Source: Nitrospira sp.
GTDB taxonomy: Bacteria > Nitrospirota > Nitrospiria > Nitrospirales > Nitrospiraceae
Length of the DNA stretch: 64,000 nt
NCBI GenBank assembly: GCA_029194725.1
Contig: JARFXQ010000004.1
Coordinates: 1 to 64,000, forward strand
Direction of reading: 5' to 3'
The first letter of the stretch is position 1; every line of letters starts with the position of its first letter. Shown piece after piece: positions 44,977 to 54,096 of this stretch. A program made the position numbers and the translations under genes. The notes under the pieces were generated by a model. The model saw only the letters and a list, made by a program, of their open reading frames with translations, did no database searches and was not told the origin of the DNA.

Positions 44977-45753
44977 ATGCTCATGGGTACGAAAGTACGA
45001 AGCCAGAAGGATCGTTGTGACCATGTGTTAACGGCTCAGGGATTGGTGCAGAGTCGAGATGTCGCAGCTCGGATGATTCTCGCGGGTGAGGTCAGAAGCA
45101 ACGGGGCGATCGTCGACAAACCATCCAGGCTGATTCCCATCGATGCGGACATCGAGATCCTGGGAGGAAGCAAGCCGTTCGTCAGCCGAGGCGGCGAAAA
45201 ACTCGAGGCGGTTCTGAGCTCCGGCTCGATCGACCTTCAAGGATTGACCTGTCTCGATGTCGGGTGTTCAACCGGAGGGTTCACCGACTGTTTGCTCCAA
45301 AGGGGGGCTGCGAGGGTTTATGCGGTTGACGTGGGGTATGGACAGTTCGATTGGCGGCTCCGGCAAGATCCACGCGTCGCACTGATTGAGAGGACCAACA
45401 TTCGCTATATACTTCCTTCTGCCATCCCGGAACCGATCGACCTGGCCGTCATCGATGTGTCTTTTATTTCATTAACAAAGGTTCTTCCGCCTATCCTGCA
45501 GTTTCTCCGGCCTCAGGCCAGCATCATCGCCTTGATCAAGCCACAGTTTGAAGTGGGTAGAGGTCAAGTCGGCCGGGGCGGTGTCGTGCGAGATGATGCA
45601 CAGCGAGAGGAGGCTGTCCAGGGAGTCTTACGGTTTGCGGAGGAGATGGGATTGCAGACCGTGAAGACCATTGCGTCGCCGATCAAGGGGAAAAAGGGTA
45701 ATCAGGAAATATTAGCAATCTTTGAGTTTAACTCCTCATTTCGTGGTATGTAA
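44977..45753 (+). CDS. TlyA-family S4/FtsJ methyltransferase
   Basis: A 258-residue protein: S4 RNA-binding domain (about 20-75, VQSRDVAARMILAGEVRSNG) and a FtsJ-type methyltransferase (LDVGCSTGGFTDCLLQRGA at about 87, VIDVSFISL, IALIKPQFEVGRGQVGRGGV). TlyA enzymes methylate ribose in 16S or 23S rRNA; some relatives are annotated as hemolysins. Start ATG at 44977 (or 44983); no clear ribosome-binding site. It follows xseB by 49 bases, an arrangement seen in many genomes. Confidence 0.9.
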   Translation: MLMGTKVRSQKDRCDHVLTAQGLVQSRDVAARMILAGEVRSNGAIVDKPSRLIPIDADIEILGGSKPFVSRGGEKLEAVLSSGSIDLQGLTCLDVGCSTGGFTDCLLQRGAARVYAVDVGYGQFDWRLRQDPRVALIERTNIRYILPSAIPEPIDLAVIDVSFISLTKVLPPILQFLRPQASIIALIKPQFEVGRGQVGRGGVVRDDAQREEAVQGVLRFAEEMGLQTVKTIASPIKGKKGNQEILAIFEFNSSFRGM

Positions 45754-45791
45754 GGGGAGTCATAAGTGCCGGCAGTCAATCAGGAGGGCCA

Positions 45792-46715
45792 ATGAAAGTA
45801 CTCGTGACGGGCGGCGCGGGGTTCATCGGGTCTCATGTGGTGGACCGACTCGTTGAAGAGGGCCATCAAGTCGTCGTCGTCGACAATCTGGTCACCGGAA
45901 AGCGGAAGAACGTCAACCGTGCGGCGAGTCTCTACAAAACTGATATTACCAGCTGGCGCCTTGAACGTGTCTTTCGCAATGAACGGCCCAACATCGTCCT
46001 CCACCTTGCGGCTCAGATCAGTGTTCGCCGTTCGGTGGAAGACCCGGCGTTTGACGCTCAGGTCAACGTCTTGGGAACCATGAATGTGCTGCAACAGGCG
46101 GTTCGATATGGTTGCCGAAAGGTCGTATTCACTTCGTCCGGTGGGGCGATCTACGGAGAACAGGAGACCTTTCCCGCCGCTGAATCTCACGTCACTAACC
46201 CGCTGTCACCCTATGGCATCAGTAAGCTATGCGGTGAACATTACTTGTTCTACTTCCAGCGCACAAGCGGAATTCCGGTAGTCAGCCTGCGGTACGCCAA
46301 CGTGTATGGACCCAGACAGGACCCGGAGGGAGAGGCAGGCGTCATCTCCATCTTCATCCAAAAGATGTTGAACAATGAACAGCCCGTTATCAATGGAAAT
46401 GGTCGTCAAACTCGTGATTTCGTGTTTGTCGATGATGTGGCTGAAGCCAACCTGGCAGCCATGGGCCAGAATGCTCACGGAGTCTATAACGTCGGAACCG
46501 GGATCGAGACATCCGTCAACGAGTTGTTCCGCGTGCTGGCTGGTCTGACCGGTTCCAGTGCCAAGGAACTCCATGGGCCAGCCAAGCTTGGCGAACAGAT
46601 TCGCAGTGTGGTTGACCCGTCCAGAATCAAACAAGAACTTGGGTGGGAGGTCAAGGTGGACCTCGCGGAGGGGCTGAAACAGACGGTAGAATTTTTCCAG
46701 GGAAAAAGCAGGTAA
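45792..46715 (+). CDS. NAD-dependent sugar-nucleotide epimerase/dehydratase
   Basis: A 307-residue extended SDR enzyme. NAD-binding VTGGAGFIGSHVVDRL at 5-20, the catalytic Ser116 with Tyr141 and Lys145 (YGISK), and RYANVYGPRQDP. It is closest in feel to UDP-glucose 4-epimerase-like proteins that feed surface polysaccharide synthesis; the exact substrate is not decided by the sequence. AGGAGG lies 6 bases before the ATG. A hairpin overlaps its stop. Confidence 0.88.
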   Translation: MKVLVTGGAGFIGSHVVDRLVEEGHQVVVVDNLVTGKRKNVNRAASLYKTDITSWRLERVFRNERPNIVLHLAAQISVRRSVEDPAFDAQVNVLGTMNVLQQAVRYGCRKVVFTSSGGAIYGEQETFPAAESHVTNPLSPYGISKLCGEHYLFYFQRTSGIPVVSLRYANVYGPRQDPEGEAGVISIFIQKMLNNEQPVINGNGRQTRDFVFVDDVAEANLAAMGQNAHGVYNVGTGIETSVNELFRVLAGLTGSSAKELHGPAKLGEQIRSVVDPSRIKQELGWEVKVDLAEGLKQTVEFFQGKSR

Positions 46716-46736
46716 CCCTCGCCTATGAGGGTTACC
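46711..46736. terminator. Hairpin over the epimerase stop codon
   Basis: GGTAACCCTC (46711-46720) pairs perfectly with GAGGGTTACC (46727-46736), loop of 6; the TAA stop is in the stem. There is no U-run. It also faces the convergent rhodanese gene. Confidence 0.55.
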
Positions 46737-46807
46737 TCAAGTTGAAGCACGAACAAAGCTGTCAGGCTTCACCCGCTAGCCTTTCCCGCAGTTAATATCT
46801 GACTGGA

Positions 46808-47128
46808 TCAGTATCTGGGAATCGCTCCATCAATCTGGACGGACCAGGCATCAATCCCGCCGATCAGATTCTTCACGTTTGAAAACCCCTGCTGTAGCAA
46901 GAATCCTGTCGCGTCTCCGCTTCGCATCCCATGATGGCAATAGGCGATAATCTCGGCGTTCCTGTCCAATTTGGAAAGAGAGTTAGGCAGCGTGCCGAGC
47001 GGAATGAGGGTGGAGTTGTCCAGCTTGGCGAGTTGATTTTCCCATGGCTCACGCACATCCAGAAGTACCAACTTATCCCCTTTATCGATTCGAGCCTTCA
47101 GCTCTTTCGGTGTAATGGCAAAGCTCAT
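46808..47128 (-). CDS. Rhodanese-like sulfurtransferase
   Basis: A 106-residue single rhodanese domain with active-site Cys64 in the loop YCHHGMRS and the N-terminal LVLLDVREPWE motif. It can carry a persulfide; relatives supply sulfur or reduce sulfur oxyanions. The cytoplasmic location is likely because no signal peptide is present. AGGAGG is 7 bases upstream of the ATG. It converges on the epimerase gene. Confidence 0.93.
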   Translation of the reverse strand: MSFAITPKELKARIDKGDKLVLLDVREPWENQLAKLDNSTLIPLGTLPNSLSKLDRNAEIIAYCHHGMRSGDATGFLLQQGFSNVKNLIGGIDAWSVQIDGAIPRY

Positions 47129-47269
47129 ATCATATCCTCCTCATGACTAGGACGAAATCATAAGCGACCGAGGAAAAGGCTGTCAAATGCTGGTTTGGTT
47201 CATTGGGTTTGCAATTTGAACTGCTGAGACTATCAATCCTGAGGGATCAGGAGTTCCGATAGGAAAGAG

Positions 47270-47298
47270 TTGACGCCACAGTCCGAACGAAGTAGTGT
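47270..47298 (+). promoter_or_regulatory. Candidate promoter of the TcmP gene
   Basis: TTGACG (47270-47275) and TAGTGT (47293-47298) are 17 bases apart. Transcription would start at or next to the ATG at 47305, which has no ribosome-binding site, so the mRNA may be leaderless. Confidence 0.35.
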
Positions 47299-47304
47299 GC
47301 TCTC

Positions 47305-48132
47305 ATGCCAGACTTGGGTCTCGACGAGATCGGTCCTTGGTCTGAAGTAAAGCTCGACATCGTACGAGAATACGCGCAGGCTTATTCTCAAATACTTTCG
47401 GCGCAAAAGAGCCCGAGTCTCCACCATGTATACATCGATGCGTTTGCAGGAGCCGGGGTTCATCTGTCCCGTTCAACTAAAGAATCTGTGCCTGGTTCAC
47501 CACTCAATGCTCTGAACGTAAGCCCGCCATTTGCCGAATATCATTTTATCGACATCAGCCAGGCACGAGTTGGATCGCTGCAACAAGTGGCACAGCAACG
47601 GCCGAATGTATTTGTTCATGAAGGCGACTGCAACCGGGTTCTTCTGGAAAAAGTCTTTCCAAAAGTGCAGTTCAAAGATTATCGACGCGGACTCTGTTTG
47701 CTCGATCCGTACGGCCTGCATCTTGACTGGCAAGTGCTCTATACTGCTGGTCAGCTGAAGTCCGTCGAAATATTTCTGAACTTTCCGATCATGGATATGA
47801 ACATGAACGTCCTCAAGCATGATCCAGAGTCTGTCCCATCTGAACAGGCCGAAAGGATGACTCGATTCTGGGGCGACGAAAGCTGGAAATCTGCTGCGTA
47901 TTCGACGAGCGGAAACCTTTTTGGTTATGAAGAAAAGACGGACAATCAAACTGTGACAAAAGCATTTGGGGAACGGTTGCTTGGCGTGGCTGGCTTTAAA
48001 CATGTGTCCAAGCCTCTTGCCATGCGGAACTCAAGAGACGCAGTTGTTTACTATCTCTTCTTTGCCTCACCCAAGCCAGTCGCCCTTCAGATCGTCAAGG
48101 ACATTTTCAAGAAACACGAGAAAAGGCTTTAG
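47305..48132 (+). CDS. TcmP-like protein (three-Cys-motif partner)
   Basis: A 275-residue protein of the TcmP family. Two stretches resemble class I methyltransferases: [13 protein letters not shown] at 42-54 (like motif I of DNA adenine methylases) and [11 protein letters not shown] at 132-142 (like motif IV). I infer a methyltransferase-type fold, with activity unproven. It starts the two-gene unit followed 8 bases later by the DUF5131 gene, the known genomic partner. Base composition is clearly lower in G+C than the neighbours, and it lies between core genes, as expected for acquired DNA. Confidence 0.82.
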   Translation: MPDLGLDEIGPWSEVKLDIVREYAQAYSQILSAQKSPSLHHVYIDAFAGAGVHLSRSTKESVPGSPLNALNVSPPFAEYHFIDISQARVGSLQQVAQQRPNVFVHEGDCNRVLLEKVFPKVQFKDYRRGLCLLDPYGLHLDWQVLYTAGQLKSVEIFLNFPIMDMNMNVLKHDPESVPSEQAERMTRFWGDESWKSAAYSTSGNLFGYEEKTDNQTVTKAFGERLLGVAGFKHVSKPLAMRNSRDAVVYYLFFASPKPVALQIVKDIFKKHEKRL

Positions 48133-48140
48133 TCTCGAAG

Positions 48141-48905
48141 ATGGCAGGTCCTTCGAAAATTGAATGGACAGAGGCAACGTGGAATCCTGTGACTGGCTGC
48201 GACAAAATCAGTCCGGGATGCAAGAATTGTTATGCCGAACGTCTTGCCCTAAGGTTAAAAGCAGCTGGTACGAGGCAATACAAAGATGGGTTTGTCCTTA
48301 CGCTTCACCCTGAAGCTTTGGAAATACCACTCGGGTGGAAGAAGTCGAAAGTGATCTTCGTGAATTCAATGAGCGATTTGTTTCATCGGGATGTTCCAAT
48401 TGAGTTCATCAGAAGAGTCTTCACCGTGATGCGATATACACCCCAACATCAGTTTCAGATCCTCACAAAGCGGGCAGATCGGCTTGCTGAACTCGACCAC
48501 GAACTTCCCTGGTCAGACAATGTGTGGATGGGTGTGAGCGTTGAAAGCGGGGAGTATGTTTGGCGCATTGCACATCTGAAACAAACAAAGGCGAGAATTA
48601 AGTTTCTCTCTCTGGAGCCTCTGTTAGGTCCTCTCCCACAGCTCGATTTGAAAGGCATTGACTGGGTGATTGTTGGGGGAGAGTCCGGTCCATATGCGCG
48701 ACCCATGGAACCGCAGTGGGTTCGTCAAATACGGGCCCAATGCATTTCAGCTAAGGTCCCTTTCTTTTTCAAGCAGTGGGGTGGGGTATTCAAAAGTAAG
48801 ACTGGCAGGGCGCTCGATGGTCGAACATGGGACCAAATGCCAAGGGTAGGAAGATTGGAAACGGAAGAAGGACTGAGAGCATCTGTAGCCTTGTCGATCC
48901 GCTAA
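48141..48905 (+). CDS. DUF5131 (phage Gp37/Gp68-like) three-Cys-motif protein
   Basis: A 254-residue protein of the DUF5131/Gp37-Gp68 family, found in phages and bacteria. The family Cys triad is Cys20, Cys27 and Cys30 ([20 protein letters not shown]), spaced C-x6-C-x2-C, unlike the classic radical SAM CxxxCxxC but probably an iron-sulfur site. Other conserved parts are [31 protein letters not shown] and [14 protein letters not shown]. It is linked to the TcmP gene by an 8-base gap. Function is not known; a nucleic-acid or nucleotide modification is inferred from the partner. Confidence 0.87.
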   Translation: MAGPSKIEWTEATWNPVTGCDKISPGCKNCYAERLALRLKAAGTRQYKDGFVLTLHPEALEIPLGWKKSKVIFVNSMSDLFHRDVPIEFIRRVFTVMRYTPQHQFQILTKRADRLAELDHELPWSDNVWMGVSVESGEYVWRIAHLKQTKARIKFLSLEPLLGPLPQLDLKGIDWVIVGGESGPYARPMEPQWVRQIRAQCISAKVPFFFKQWGGVFKSKTGRALDGRTWDQMPRVGRLETEEGLRASVALSIR

Positions 48906-48988
48906 AAGGAAACTCTACTCTGAAAACATGCTCACTATGGAAGGATAACGGGGCAGGTCGTAGGGATGCATTGGGGAGCGCCGAGCGT

Positions 48989-49234
48989 CTATCGCTTGAT
49001 CTCTGTTCGTCCTCGATCGTTCTTTCTTTCGGCCAGCAATTCGTCGGTGACTGACGGTGCGCTTTTCAGCATACCGCATATGCTGCGAATATATTGTTTT
49101 GTGACCGGCTGAAAGAGAATGTCATCGCCACGCTCGATGAAGCACACTTTCGTGCCTGGCCTGATGCCAAGCCTTCGACGGAGCCGAGCTGGAATGACGA
49201 TCCTGCCCCTTGTCGCTACATACACAAAATCCAT
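48989..49234 (-). CDS. AbrB/MazE-type DNA-binding protein (orphan)
   Basis: An 81-residue protein with a swapped-hairpin AbrB domain at the N-terminus (VATRGRIVIPARLRRRLGIR followed by PGTKVCFIERGDDIL) and a helical tail that could bind a toxin. ATG 49234 has AGAGGA 5 bases upstream. Antitoxins of this class usually precede a PIN-domain toxin gene, but none follows; the next gene downstream is on the other strand. It may be a toxinless remnant or a stand-alone regulator. Confidence 0.8.
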   Translation of the reverse strand: MDFVYVATRGRIVIPARLRRRLGIRPGTKVCFIERGDDILFQPVTKQYIRSICGMLKSAPSVTDELLAERKNDRGRTEIKR

Positions 49235-49265
49235 AATTCCTCTGTGCTGAAAATACTTCCCACGG

Positions 49266-49955
49266 TCACGGCTTGTCAAATTCCCATCGTCCCCGTCGGT
49301 CGGGAAGCGTCAGCGCCTGGCTGAGATGTTGGATGAAGTCTCGCCGAGGAATCTCTTCAGCGCCGAACCGCATGACATGCGGAGAAGATTGCTGACAGTC
49401 GATAAGTCGAAAGTTCCAGGCCTCAAGCTGCTTGACGAGCCTCACGAGGGCCACTTTGGACGCATCATCGACTCTGGCAAACATCGACTCGGCAAAGAAG
49501 GCGCCCCCGATCGCCACGCCATACAGTCCGCCGACCAGGCGACCATTCTGCCATGTCTCGACCGAGTGGGCGTAGCCGAGTTCGTGCAAGCTTGTATAGG
49601 CGTTCAGCATTTCATCTGTGATCCAGGTTCCTCCTTCGGGATACTGCGGGCGCGGCTCTGCGCATTGTTCCATCACGTTCCGGAAGCTGGTATCGAGCAT
49701 GATGCTGTACACATCCTGGCGAAGCCTTCGCCTGAGGCTTCGTGAGACATGGAGCTTGTTGGGGAACAACACGGCGCGAGGATCCGGCGACCACCAGAGA
49801 ATCGGTTGATCGTTGTTGTACCAGGGAAAGATACCTTCTCGATAGGCGTTGAGTAACCGCTCCGGACGGAGATCGCCTCCTATTGCGAGGAGGCCTTCAG
49901 GGGATGCCCGATCAACCGGAGGAAAACGAAGATCGTCCCGATTCAAGCGGAGCAT
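49266..49955 (-). CDS. aat: Leucyl/phenylalanyl-tRNA-protein transferase
   Basis: A 229-residue GNAT-fold transferase that adds Leu or Phe to N-terminal Arg/Lys of proteins, marking them for ClpAP (the N-degron pathway). Hallmarks: LLAIGGDLRPERLLNAYREG, IFPWYNNDQPILWWSPDPR, YPEGGTWITDEM, HSVETWQNGRLVGGLYGVAI, SRDFIQHL-like RRDFIQHL. It is complete. ATG at 49955 was used; the GTG before it is also possible. Confidence 0.94.
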   Translation of the reverse strand: MLRLNRDDLRFPPVDRASPEGLLAIGGDLRPERLLNAYREGIFPWYNNDQPILWWSPDPRAVLFPNKLHVSRSLRRRLRQDVYSIMLDTSFRNVMEQCAEPRPQYPEGGTWITDEMLNAYTSLHELGYAHSVETWQNGRLVGGLYGVAIGGAFFAESMFARVDDASKVALVRLVKQLEAWNFRLIDCQQSSPHVMRFGAEEIPRRDFIQHLSQALTLPDRRGRWEFDKP

Positions 49956-50018
49956 CACGACATATGATACGCGACGCGGCGCAAAAAGATCATAGCGGGA
50001 TGAGCCTGAGCTCGGCCA

Positions 50019-51725
50019 TTACCCTTTAGGTTGCTGCGCCGCCGCCAGGATGGGCTGAAACATCGGATCGGCGTCGAGTACGGCCTTCAGCAACTCGCTG
50101 TGGAGGAAATAGCGCCAGACCTCGTCGTCTTTGCCAGGTATTTCGTCAAACCAACGTTTGGCCTCGGTCAGATGTTGTAGCATCTGCCTCTTATCCCCAT
50201 AGTTCGGCATGAAAATCATGCTGTAGGCCATGGTGTATTCGGCGAGAAACTTGTCGATCGGCAGCTCGGCGATGGCCGATGAGGCGTGAGCATCCTCGTA
50301 GGCTCGGACACTGTTCGGGTCGTGCAACCTCCTATTCCAAGCCACCTTGTTGATACGCGACCAGGCCAGTTGTACCAACGCCTCGGCTCTAGGCGTCGGT
50401 CGATCGGGTGGAATGTCTTTGACCAGCGCTTCGAACGTCTCAATCATCGGAATCTGGTCATTGTTCCAGCGATAGACTATGCCGAGGCGGAAGCGGCTAT
50501 CTAATTGCTCAGGACGGGTTTTCGCGAGGGTTTCCAGTGCCGGCAACAGTCGGTACAGAAAATCGGCCGCTGTCGGTTGCGAGAAGCCACCCATCTCCAT
50601 CGTGTTCGCAAGGTCGAGACGACCGGCGGCCGCATAGATGTTCCAATAGAACTCGTTGACGGTCAGAGACAGCGCCGGATCTTTAACGGTGAGGTGATGA
50701 CCCTTGGCGGCTTCCCGGAGCAATACGGCATAGAGATTTCTCGTCAGGACCGTCAGGGCATCGACCTGATTCGGATTGATGATTAAGATGCGATTGAGCA
50801 TGGCAAGTCGATCGCGCAATTCTGGAAAATCGGCGGCACGAGCTGCCGCCGCGGTCAACATGCCGGGCTGATCATCCGGGCCCCACCAGACAATCGAGTC
50901 AGGAAGTGCCCGGCTCGTTTCGGTTGTGAACGGAACTCTGTCCGCTACCGTTTCCGGCGCTTCAGGCTTGGTGCTCACGGGCAGATGAAGGACGGACGAG
51001 TCTTGAGGAAAGCCGTATTTTTTGAGCCCAGTGAAGACTACCCATCGAGTGATGATGGATTTTATGGCGCGCCGCTCTCGTTTGATCGTATTCGTCCAAT
51101 GGACGGTGCCTGGCCCGTACGTGACCGGTGACGAGAGTGGGTCGTGATAGTGGACAGTAAGGTCGACTTGCGTGGTCGGGACGCTGAGCACTTTCCCATT
51201 CGGTTTCAGTCGGAATGATCCGTTCGGAATCGAGCGGCTGTTTGCCACCGTGAGATGAAGACCAGTTCCGGGTGGCGATATTCCGAGAGCATCCATGACA
51301 AAGGCAGAGGCCTGAGTCCGGGCGAGCTCGTCTCCGTAAAATGCAAGCGGACCAGTGCTGGGCCAGAGGATGTTCATGCCAATATCCGACCGCTTCAAGA
51401 CCGGCGCATGGCCGGCAGTCAGTTCCTGCCAACACCCCTCGTACGAGGCGTCAGTTGTCCGAGGATTCGGGCGGCTGGCCGACGGCACCGTCAGAAGATT
51501 GTATTGGCACGCGAAATCTAGTTGCCCAGTCGTGATCTTGTCGCCGTTTGCGATGGCGTTGGCATATTGAAGCGCTGTGTCGATAGCGACATTATGAGTG
51601 GTCCTATTTCTCGTTCCCTTCTGCGGAGACTTGGACACCGCAGTCGCAAGTTCAGGCAAGGTCATCTCAAAGGCCGTCAACAGTACCGAGAGGAGTAGAA
51701 TTCCAAACAATAGATTCCTATTCAT
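50019..51725 (-). CDS. Exported hypothetical protein with TPR-like C-terminus
   Basis: A 568-residue protein with a signal peptide (LLFGILLLSVLLTAFEMTLP). Residues about 45-300 form a mixed domain I do not recognise (DTALQYANAIANGDKITTGQ near its start). Residues about 310-560 are helical and read like degenerate tetratricopeptide repeats (TALVKD, EALVQLAWSRINKVAWNRRL). Periplasmic location is likely. It lies 36 bases downstream of the anti-sigma gene on the same strand, so it may belong to the same operon or regulon. Confidence 0.6.
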   Translation of the reverse strand: MNRNLLFGILLLSVLLTAFEMTLPELATAVSKSPQKGTRNRTTHNVAIDTALQYANAIANGDKITTGQLDFACQYNLLTVPSASRPNPRTTDASYEGCWQELTAGHAPVLKRSDIGMNILWPSTGPLAFYGDELARTQASAFVMDALGISPPGTGLHLTVANSRSIPNGSFRLKPNGKVLSVPTTQVDLTVHYHDPLSSPVTYGPGTVHWTNTIKRERRAIKSIITRWVVFTGLKKYGFPQDSSVLHLPVSTKPEAPETVADRVPFTTETSRALPDSIVWWGPDDQPGMLTAAAARAADFPELRDRLAMLNRILIINPNQVDALTVLTRNLYAVLLREAAKGHHLTVKDPALSLTVNEFYWNIYAAAGRLDLANTMEMGGFSQPTAADFLYRLLPALETLAKTRPEQLDSRFRLGIVYRWNNDQIPMIETFEALVKDIPPDRPTPRAEALVQLAWSRINKVAWNRRLHDPNSVRAYEDAHASSAIAELPIDKFLAEYTMAYSMIFMPNYGDKRQMLQHLTEAKRWFDEIPGKDDEVWRYFLHSELLKAVLDADPMFQPILAAAQQPKG

Positions 51726-51761
51726 GATGAAAAAGACTCACGGTGTTGTGGGTTATCCAGA

Positions 51762-52079
51762 TTAGGCGGATCTCAAGATTTTCTCACGCATCAAGGCACG
51801 GTCGGTTGCCGATAAAGTCGGCGCGGGGCTGTGGCGACAGAGCGACACGGTTTGGCGCAACGACGTCACGAAGGTTTCACAATTTGGACAAGCGCCCAGA
51901 TGTCGACGAATTTCTTGGCAAATACTCGCTGAAAGTTCGTCATCGATATAGGCGGACAACCGGCGAAGGATACGCAGGCACCGACTTTTCGCATGGGTAT
52001 GTCGGTGCTGAGTCATTGAAGAATGCCGTTGGTGCTTGGAAGCGCTACGTTTTACCATGCGGATCAGTCTTTCCGCCAC
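51762..52079 (-). CDS. Zinc-finger anti-sigma factor
   Basis: A 105-residue cytoplasmic protein with the ZAS/zf-HC2 motif: LSAYIDDELS, ICQEIRRHLGACPNC, i.e. His-x3-Cys-x2-Cys with an upstream Cys. It should bind and hold the sigma factor encoded just before. The start is a GTG that overlaps the sigma gene by 16 bases; internal ATG codons (52058, 52016) are alternatives. There is no membrane helix, so it is a soluble anti-sigma, unlike many that span the membrane. Confidence 0.87.
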   Translation of the reverse strand: MAERLIRMVKRSASKHQRHSSMTQHRHTHAKSRCLRILRRLSAYIDDELSASICQEIRRHLGACPNCETFVTSLRQTVSLCRHSPAPTLSATDRALMREKILRSA

Positions 52080-52699
52080 CCAAGCGAGTCGTGGTCGCCG
52101 GACGTTTCGCCGAGCCCTCGTGCGCTGAGCTGACGGCGCACGAACAGTCGAGCCCGGTGCAAACGTGATTTCACCGCTCGTTCGTTCAAACCCATGACGG
52201 ATCCGACCTCCTTGGCGCTTAACCCTTCCATGTCACGAAGCACCAAGACCATTTTGTACTTCTTCGGCAACTGGTTGATTGCGTCGTCGAGAGCTTGCCG
52301 CAATTGTTTATTTTGGAGCGCTTCCTCGGGGCTAAGTCCGTCGATCGGAATCTGCAAGCGGAATTCGCCGTCCGACGTGGGAATGAATTCATCGAGCGAC
52401 AACTCTCGCTCCGGTGCTCCTTTCCGTCTGCGCCGCATGCGGAGGCAGGCCCGCGAGGCGATGGTATAGAGCCACGTTGAAATCTGAGCATCACCTCGAA
52501 ATCTATCGAGGCCTCGATAGGCATTCAAAAATGTCTCCTGTACCAAATCCTTTGCCGACTCCGGTTCGCCGCACAGACGATGGGCAAAGCGATACATGAG
52601 GTCTACGTGATCCTTGTACAGCGTATCAAAATTCTCAGCGGATTGGGGATCACTCGAGATCGAGGGGGGCGAGCGGCGAGTGGTGGGTAAGGCGCCCAT
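52064..52699 (-). CDS. ECF-family RNA polymerase sigma factor
   Basis: A 211-residue sigma-70 family member of the extracytoplasmic group: region 2 (FDTLYKDHVDLMYRFAHRLC, DLVQETFLNAYRGLDRFRGD, ISTWLYTIASRACLRMRRRR) and region 4 (LPKKYKMVLVLRDMEGLSAK, EVGSVMGLNERAVKSRLHRA). The linker is longer than usual (about 30 residues with SLDEFIPTSDGEF). It is cotranscribed with its anti-sigma factor and perhaps with the secreted proteins on both sides. The signal is unknown. Confidence 0.93.
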   Translation of the reverse strand: MGALPTTRRSPPSISSDPQSAENFDTLYKDHVDLMYRFAHRLCGEPESAKDLVQETFLNAYRGLDRFRGDAQISTWLYTIASRACLRMRRRRKGAPERELSLDEFIPTSDGEFRLQIPIDGLSPEEALQNKQLRQALDDAINQLPKKYKMVLVLRDMEGLSAKEVGSVMGLNERAVKSRLHRARLFVRRQLSARGLGETSGDHDSLGWRKD

Positions 52700-52761
52700 A
52701 TAGAGCGCAGTCTACGAGGGGATTAAAAAGAGAGTCAAGATGAAGGCGGGAGGTCCTGGAA

Positions 52762-54096
52762 TTACTTCATCCGATGGAATTCGACGACGTCGCCCTGCCC
52801 ATCGAGCTCCACCGTAATAGGAGTCCCTGTCTTTGCCCCATTCAATGCGGATTTCCCAAGATCTGTCGGGTAGGTCTGTTCTCCCTCCGGGGTCCAAAGT
52901 CTGATACTGGTTCGATCCGCATCGGCAAATTCCAACGGACCCGTGACGAAACGCCGGATAGGACCAGAATCGATGGAAGAAGAGAGATCCGCCACGAGGT
53001 GGTGATCATGCACGCGCAAAGTCAAGATCTGCCCGACCTTGGCATTTTTGATTCCGATCTTGGCGTTGACATTGACGATGCCGATGGGAGTCCGAAAGAA
53101 AATAAAATTGGACTTCAGCTTTGAGATGGTTCCGGTCAGCAACAGGTGCGCCTTGGACCCATTGGTAGCCACTTGACCGATCTGAAGGTCGAACTGGAGG
53201 TCGTGCACGCCGATGACGGTGTCCTTTCCGTCAACTTCGATCGTAACCGACTGGCCCTCCTTGCGGGAGGTGAGTGCCCGCTCAAATGTGCCCATGTGAA
53301 AGGCCTTCTCACCTTCCGGTGTCCAGCCCACCAACTGTGTGCTGTCTGCCTGGTCTTGCTTGAACGGTCCGGTCAGATAGCGGTGGACGAGTGTTCCATC
53401 GGTTCGCTTGACGATATCAACGACGACATGGTCCTCGTGGATCCAAAAGAACACCTCTTGCGAGGCGGGAAGTGTTTTGAGCGTGGTTTTTGAACTGAGC
53501 GACATAAGGCCAATCGGTGTTTTCAGGAAGACGATCCCGGGCTTGGCCCGCCAGACTCGACCCGTCAGCATGATGGAGGGGTTCGCTTCAGTGAGAACCG
53601 GCGCTGGAGGACTAGGTTCCTCTTGAGCAATCGGAGGATTGTCGGTTTGTGGCTGAGCGGCCGGAGGGTTCTCGGCCTGCGGTTGGCCGACTGGCGGGTT
53701 GTCCGTCTGCGGTTGGGCGACCGGCGGAGTGTCAGGAGACTGAGGAGGCGGAGTCTCGCTGCTCTGGGGCTGGACAGGTGCAGGGATCTCATTCTGGGGG
53801 CGAACAGGTGCAGCCTCATCGCCTTCGGATTGACCCGGTGCTGTATCACCAGTCTGGGGTTGCGTTGGTGCAGAGACATTGGTCTCGGATTCCGATGACT
53901 GCCTGGGTGCTTCTTGAGCAGTCTGGGGCTGCGTGGCTGTAGTGGGATCGAGCTGAGTTTCCAAGGAGGTAGAATCGGAGGGCGGTGTTTGGGCCTTCTC
54001 TCCGTCCGCAAGACTTGCTGTGGCGCATCCAGCATTGACTGTTCCGAGGAGAAGCAACGCGTGCGCTAACCGTCTGGTGTATGAAAACCGAGCCAT
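52762..54096 (-). CDS. Exported Pro/Gln-rich protein with duplicated beta domain
   Basis: A 444-residue protein. The N-terminus is a signal sequence (RLAHALLLLGTVNAGCA), possibly a lipoprotein. Residues about 35-170 are low-complexity Pro-Gln-Thr repeats (QPQTDNPP, QPQAENPP). The C-terminal part contains two copies of one beta domain: FLKTPIGLMSLSSKTTLKTL with LTGPFKQDQADSTQ and WTPEGEKAFHMG, and FFRTPIGIVNVNAKIGIKNA with VTGPLEFADADRTS and WTPEGEQTYP. Family unknown to me. The linker suits a protein that reaches across the periplasm or wall. It is encoded just upstream of the sigma gene. Confidence 0.68.
   Translation of the reverse strand: MARFSYTRRLAHALLLLGTVNAGCATASLADGEKAQTPPSDSTSLETQLDPTTATQPQTAQEAPRQSSESETNVSAPTQPQTGDTAPGQSEGDEAAPVRPQNEIPAPVQPQSSETPPPQSPDTPPVAQPQTDNPPVGQPQAENPPAAQPQTDNPPIAQEEPSPPAPVLTEANPSIMLTGRVWRAKPGIVFLKTPIGLMSLSSKTTLKTLPASQEVFFWIHEDHVVVDIVKRTDGTLVHRYLTGPFKQDQADSTQLVGWTPEGEKAFHMGTFERALTSRKEGQSVTIEVDGKDTVIGVHDLQFDLQIGQVATNGSKAHLLLTGTISKLKSNFIFFRTPIGIVNVNAKIGIKNAKVGQILTLRVHDHHLVADLSSSIDSGPIRRFVTGPLEFADADRTSIRLWTPEGEQTYPTDLGKSALNGAKTGTPITVELDGQGDVVEFHRMK

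Noticed and set aside
46711..46736. Riboswitch or attenuator
   Set aside because: It is a single simple hairpin over a stop codon with no alternative pairing and no gene downstream on the same strand.
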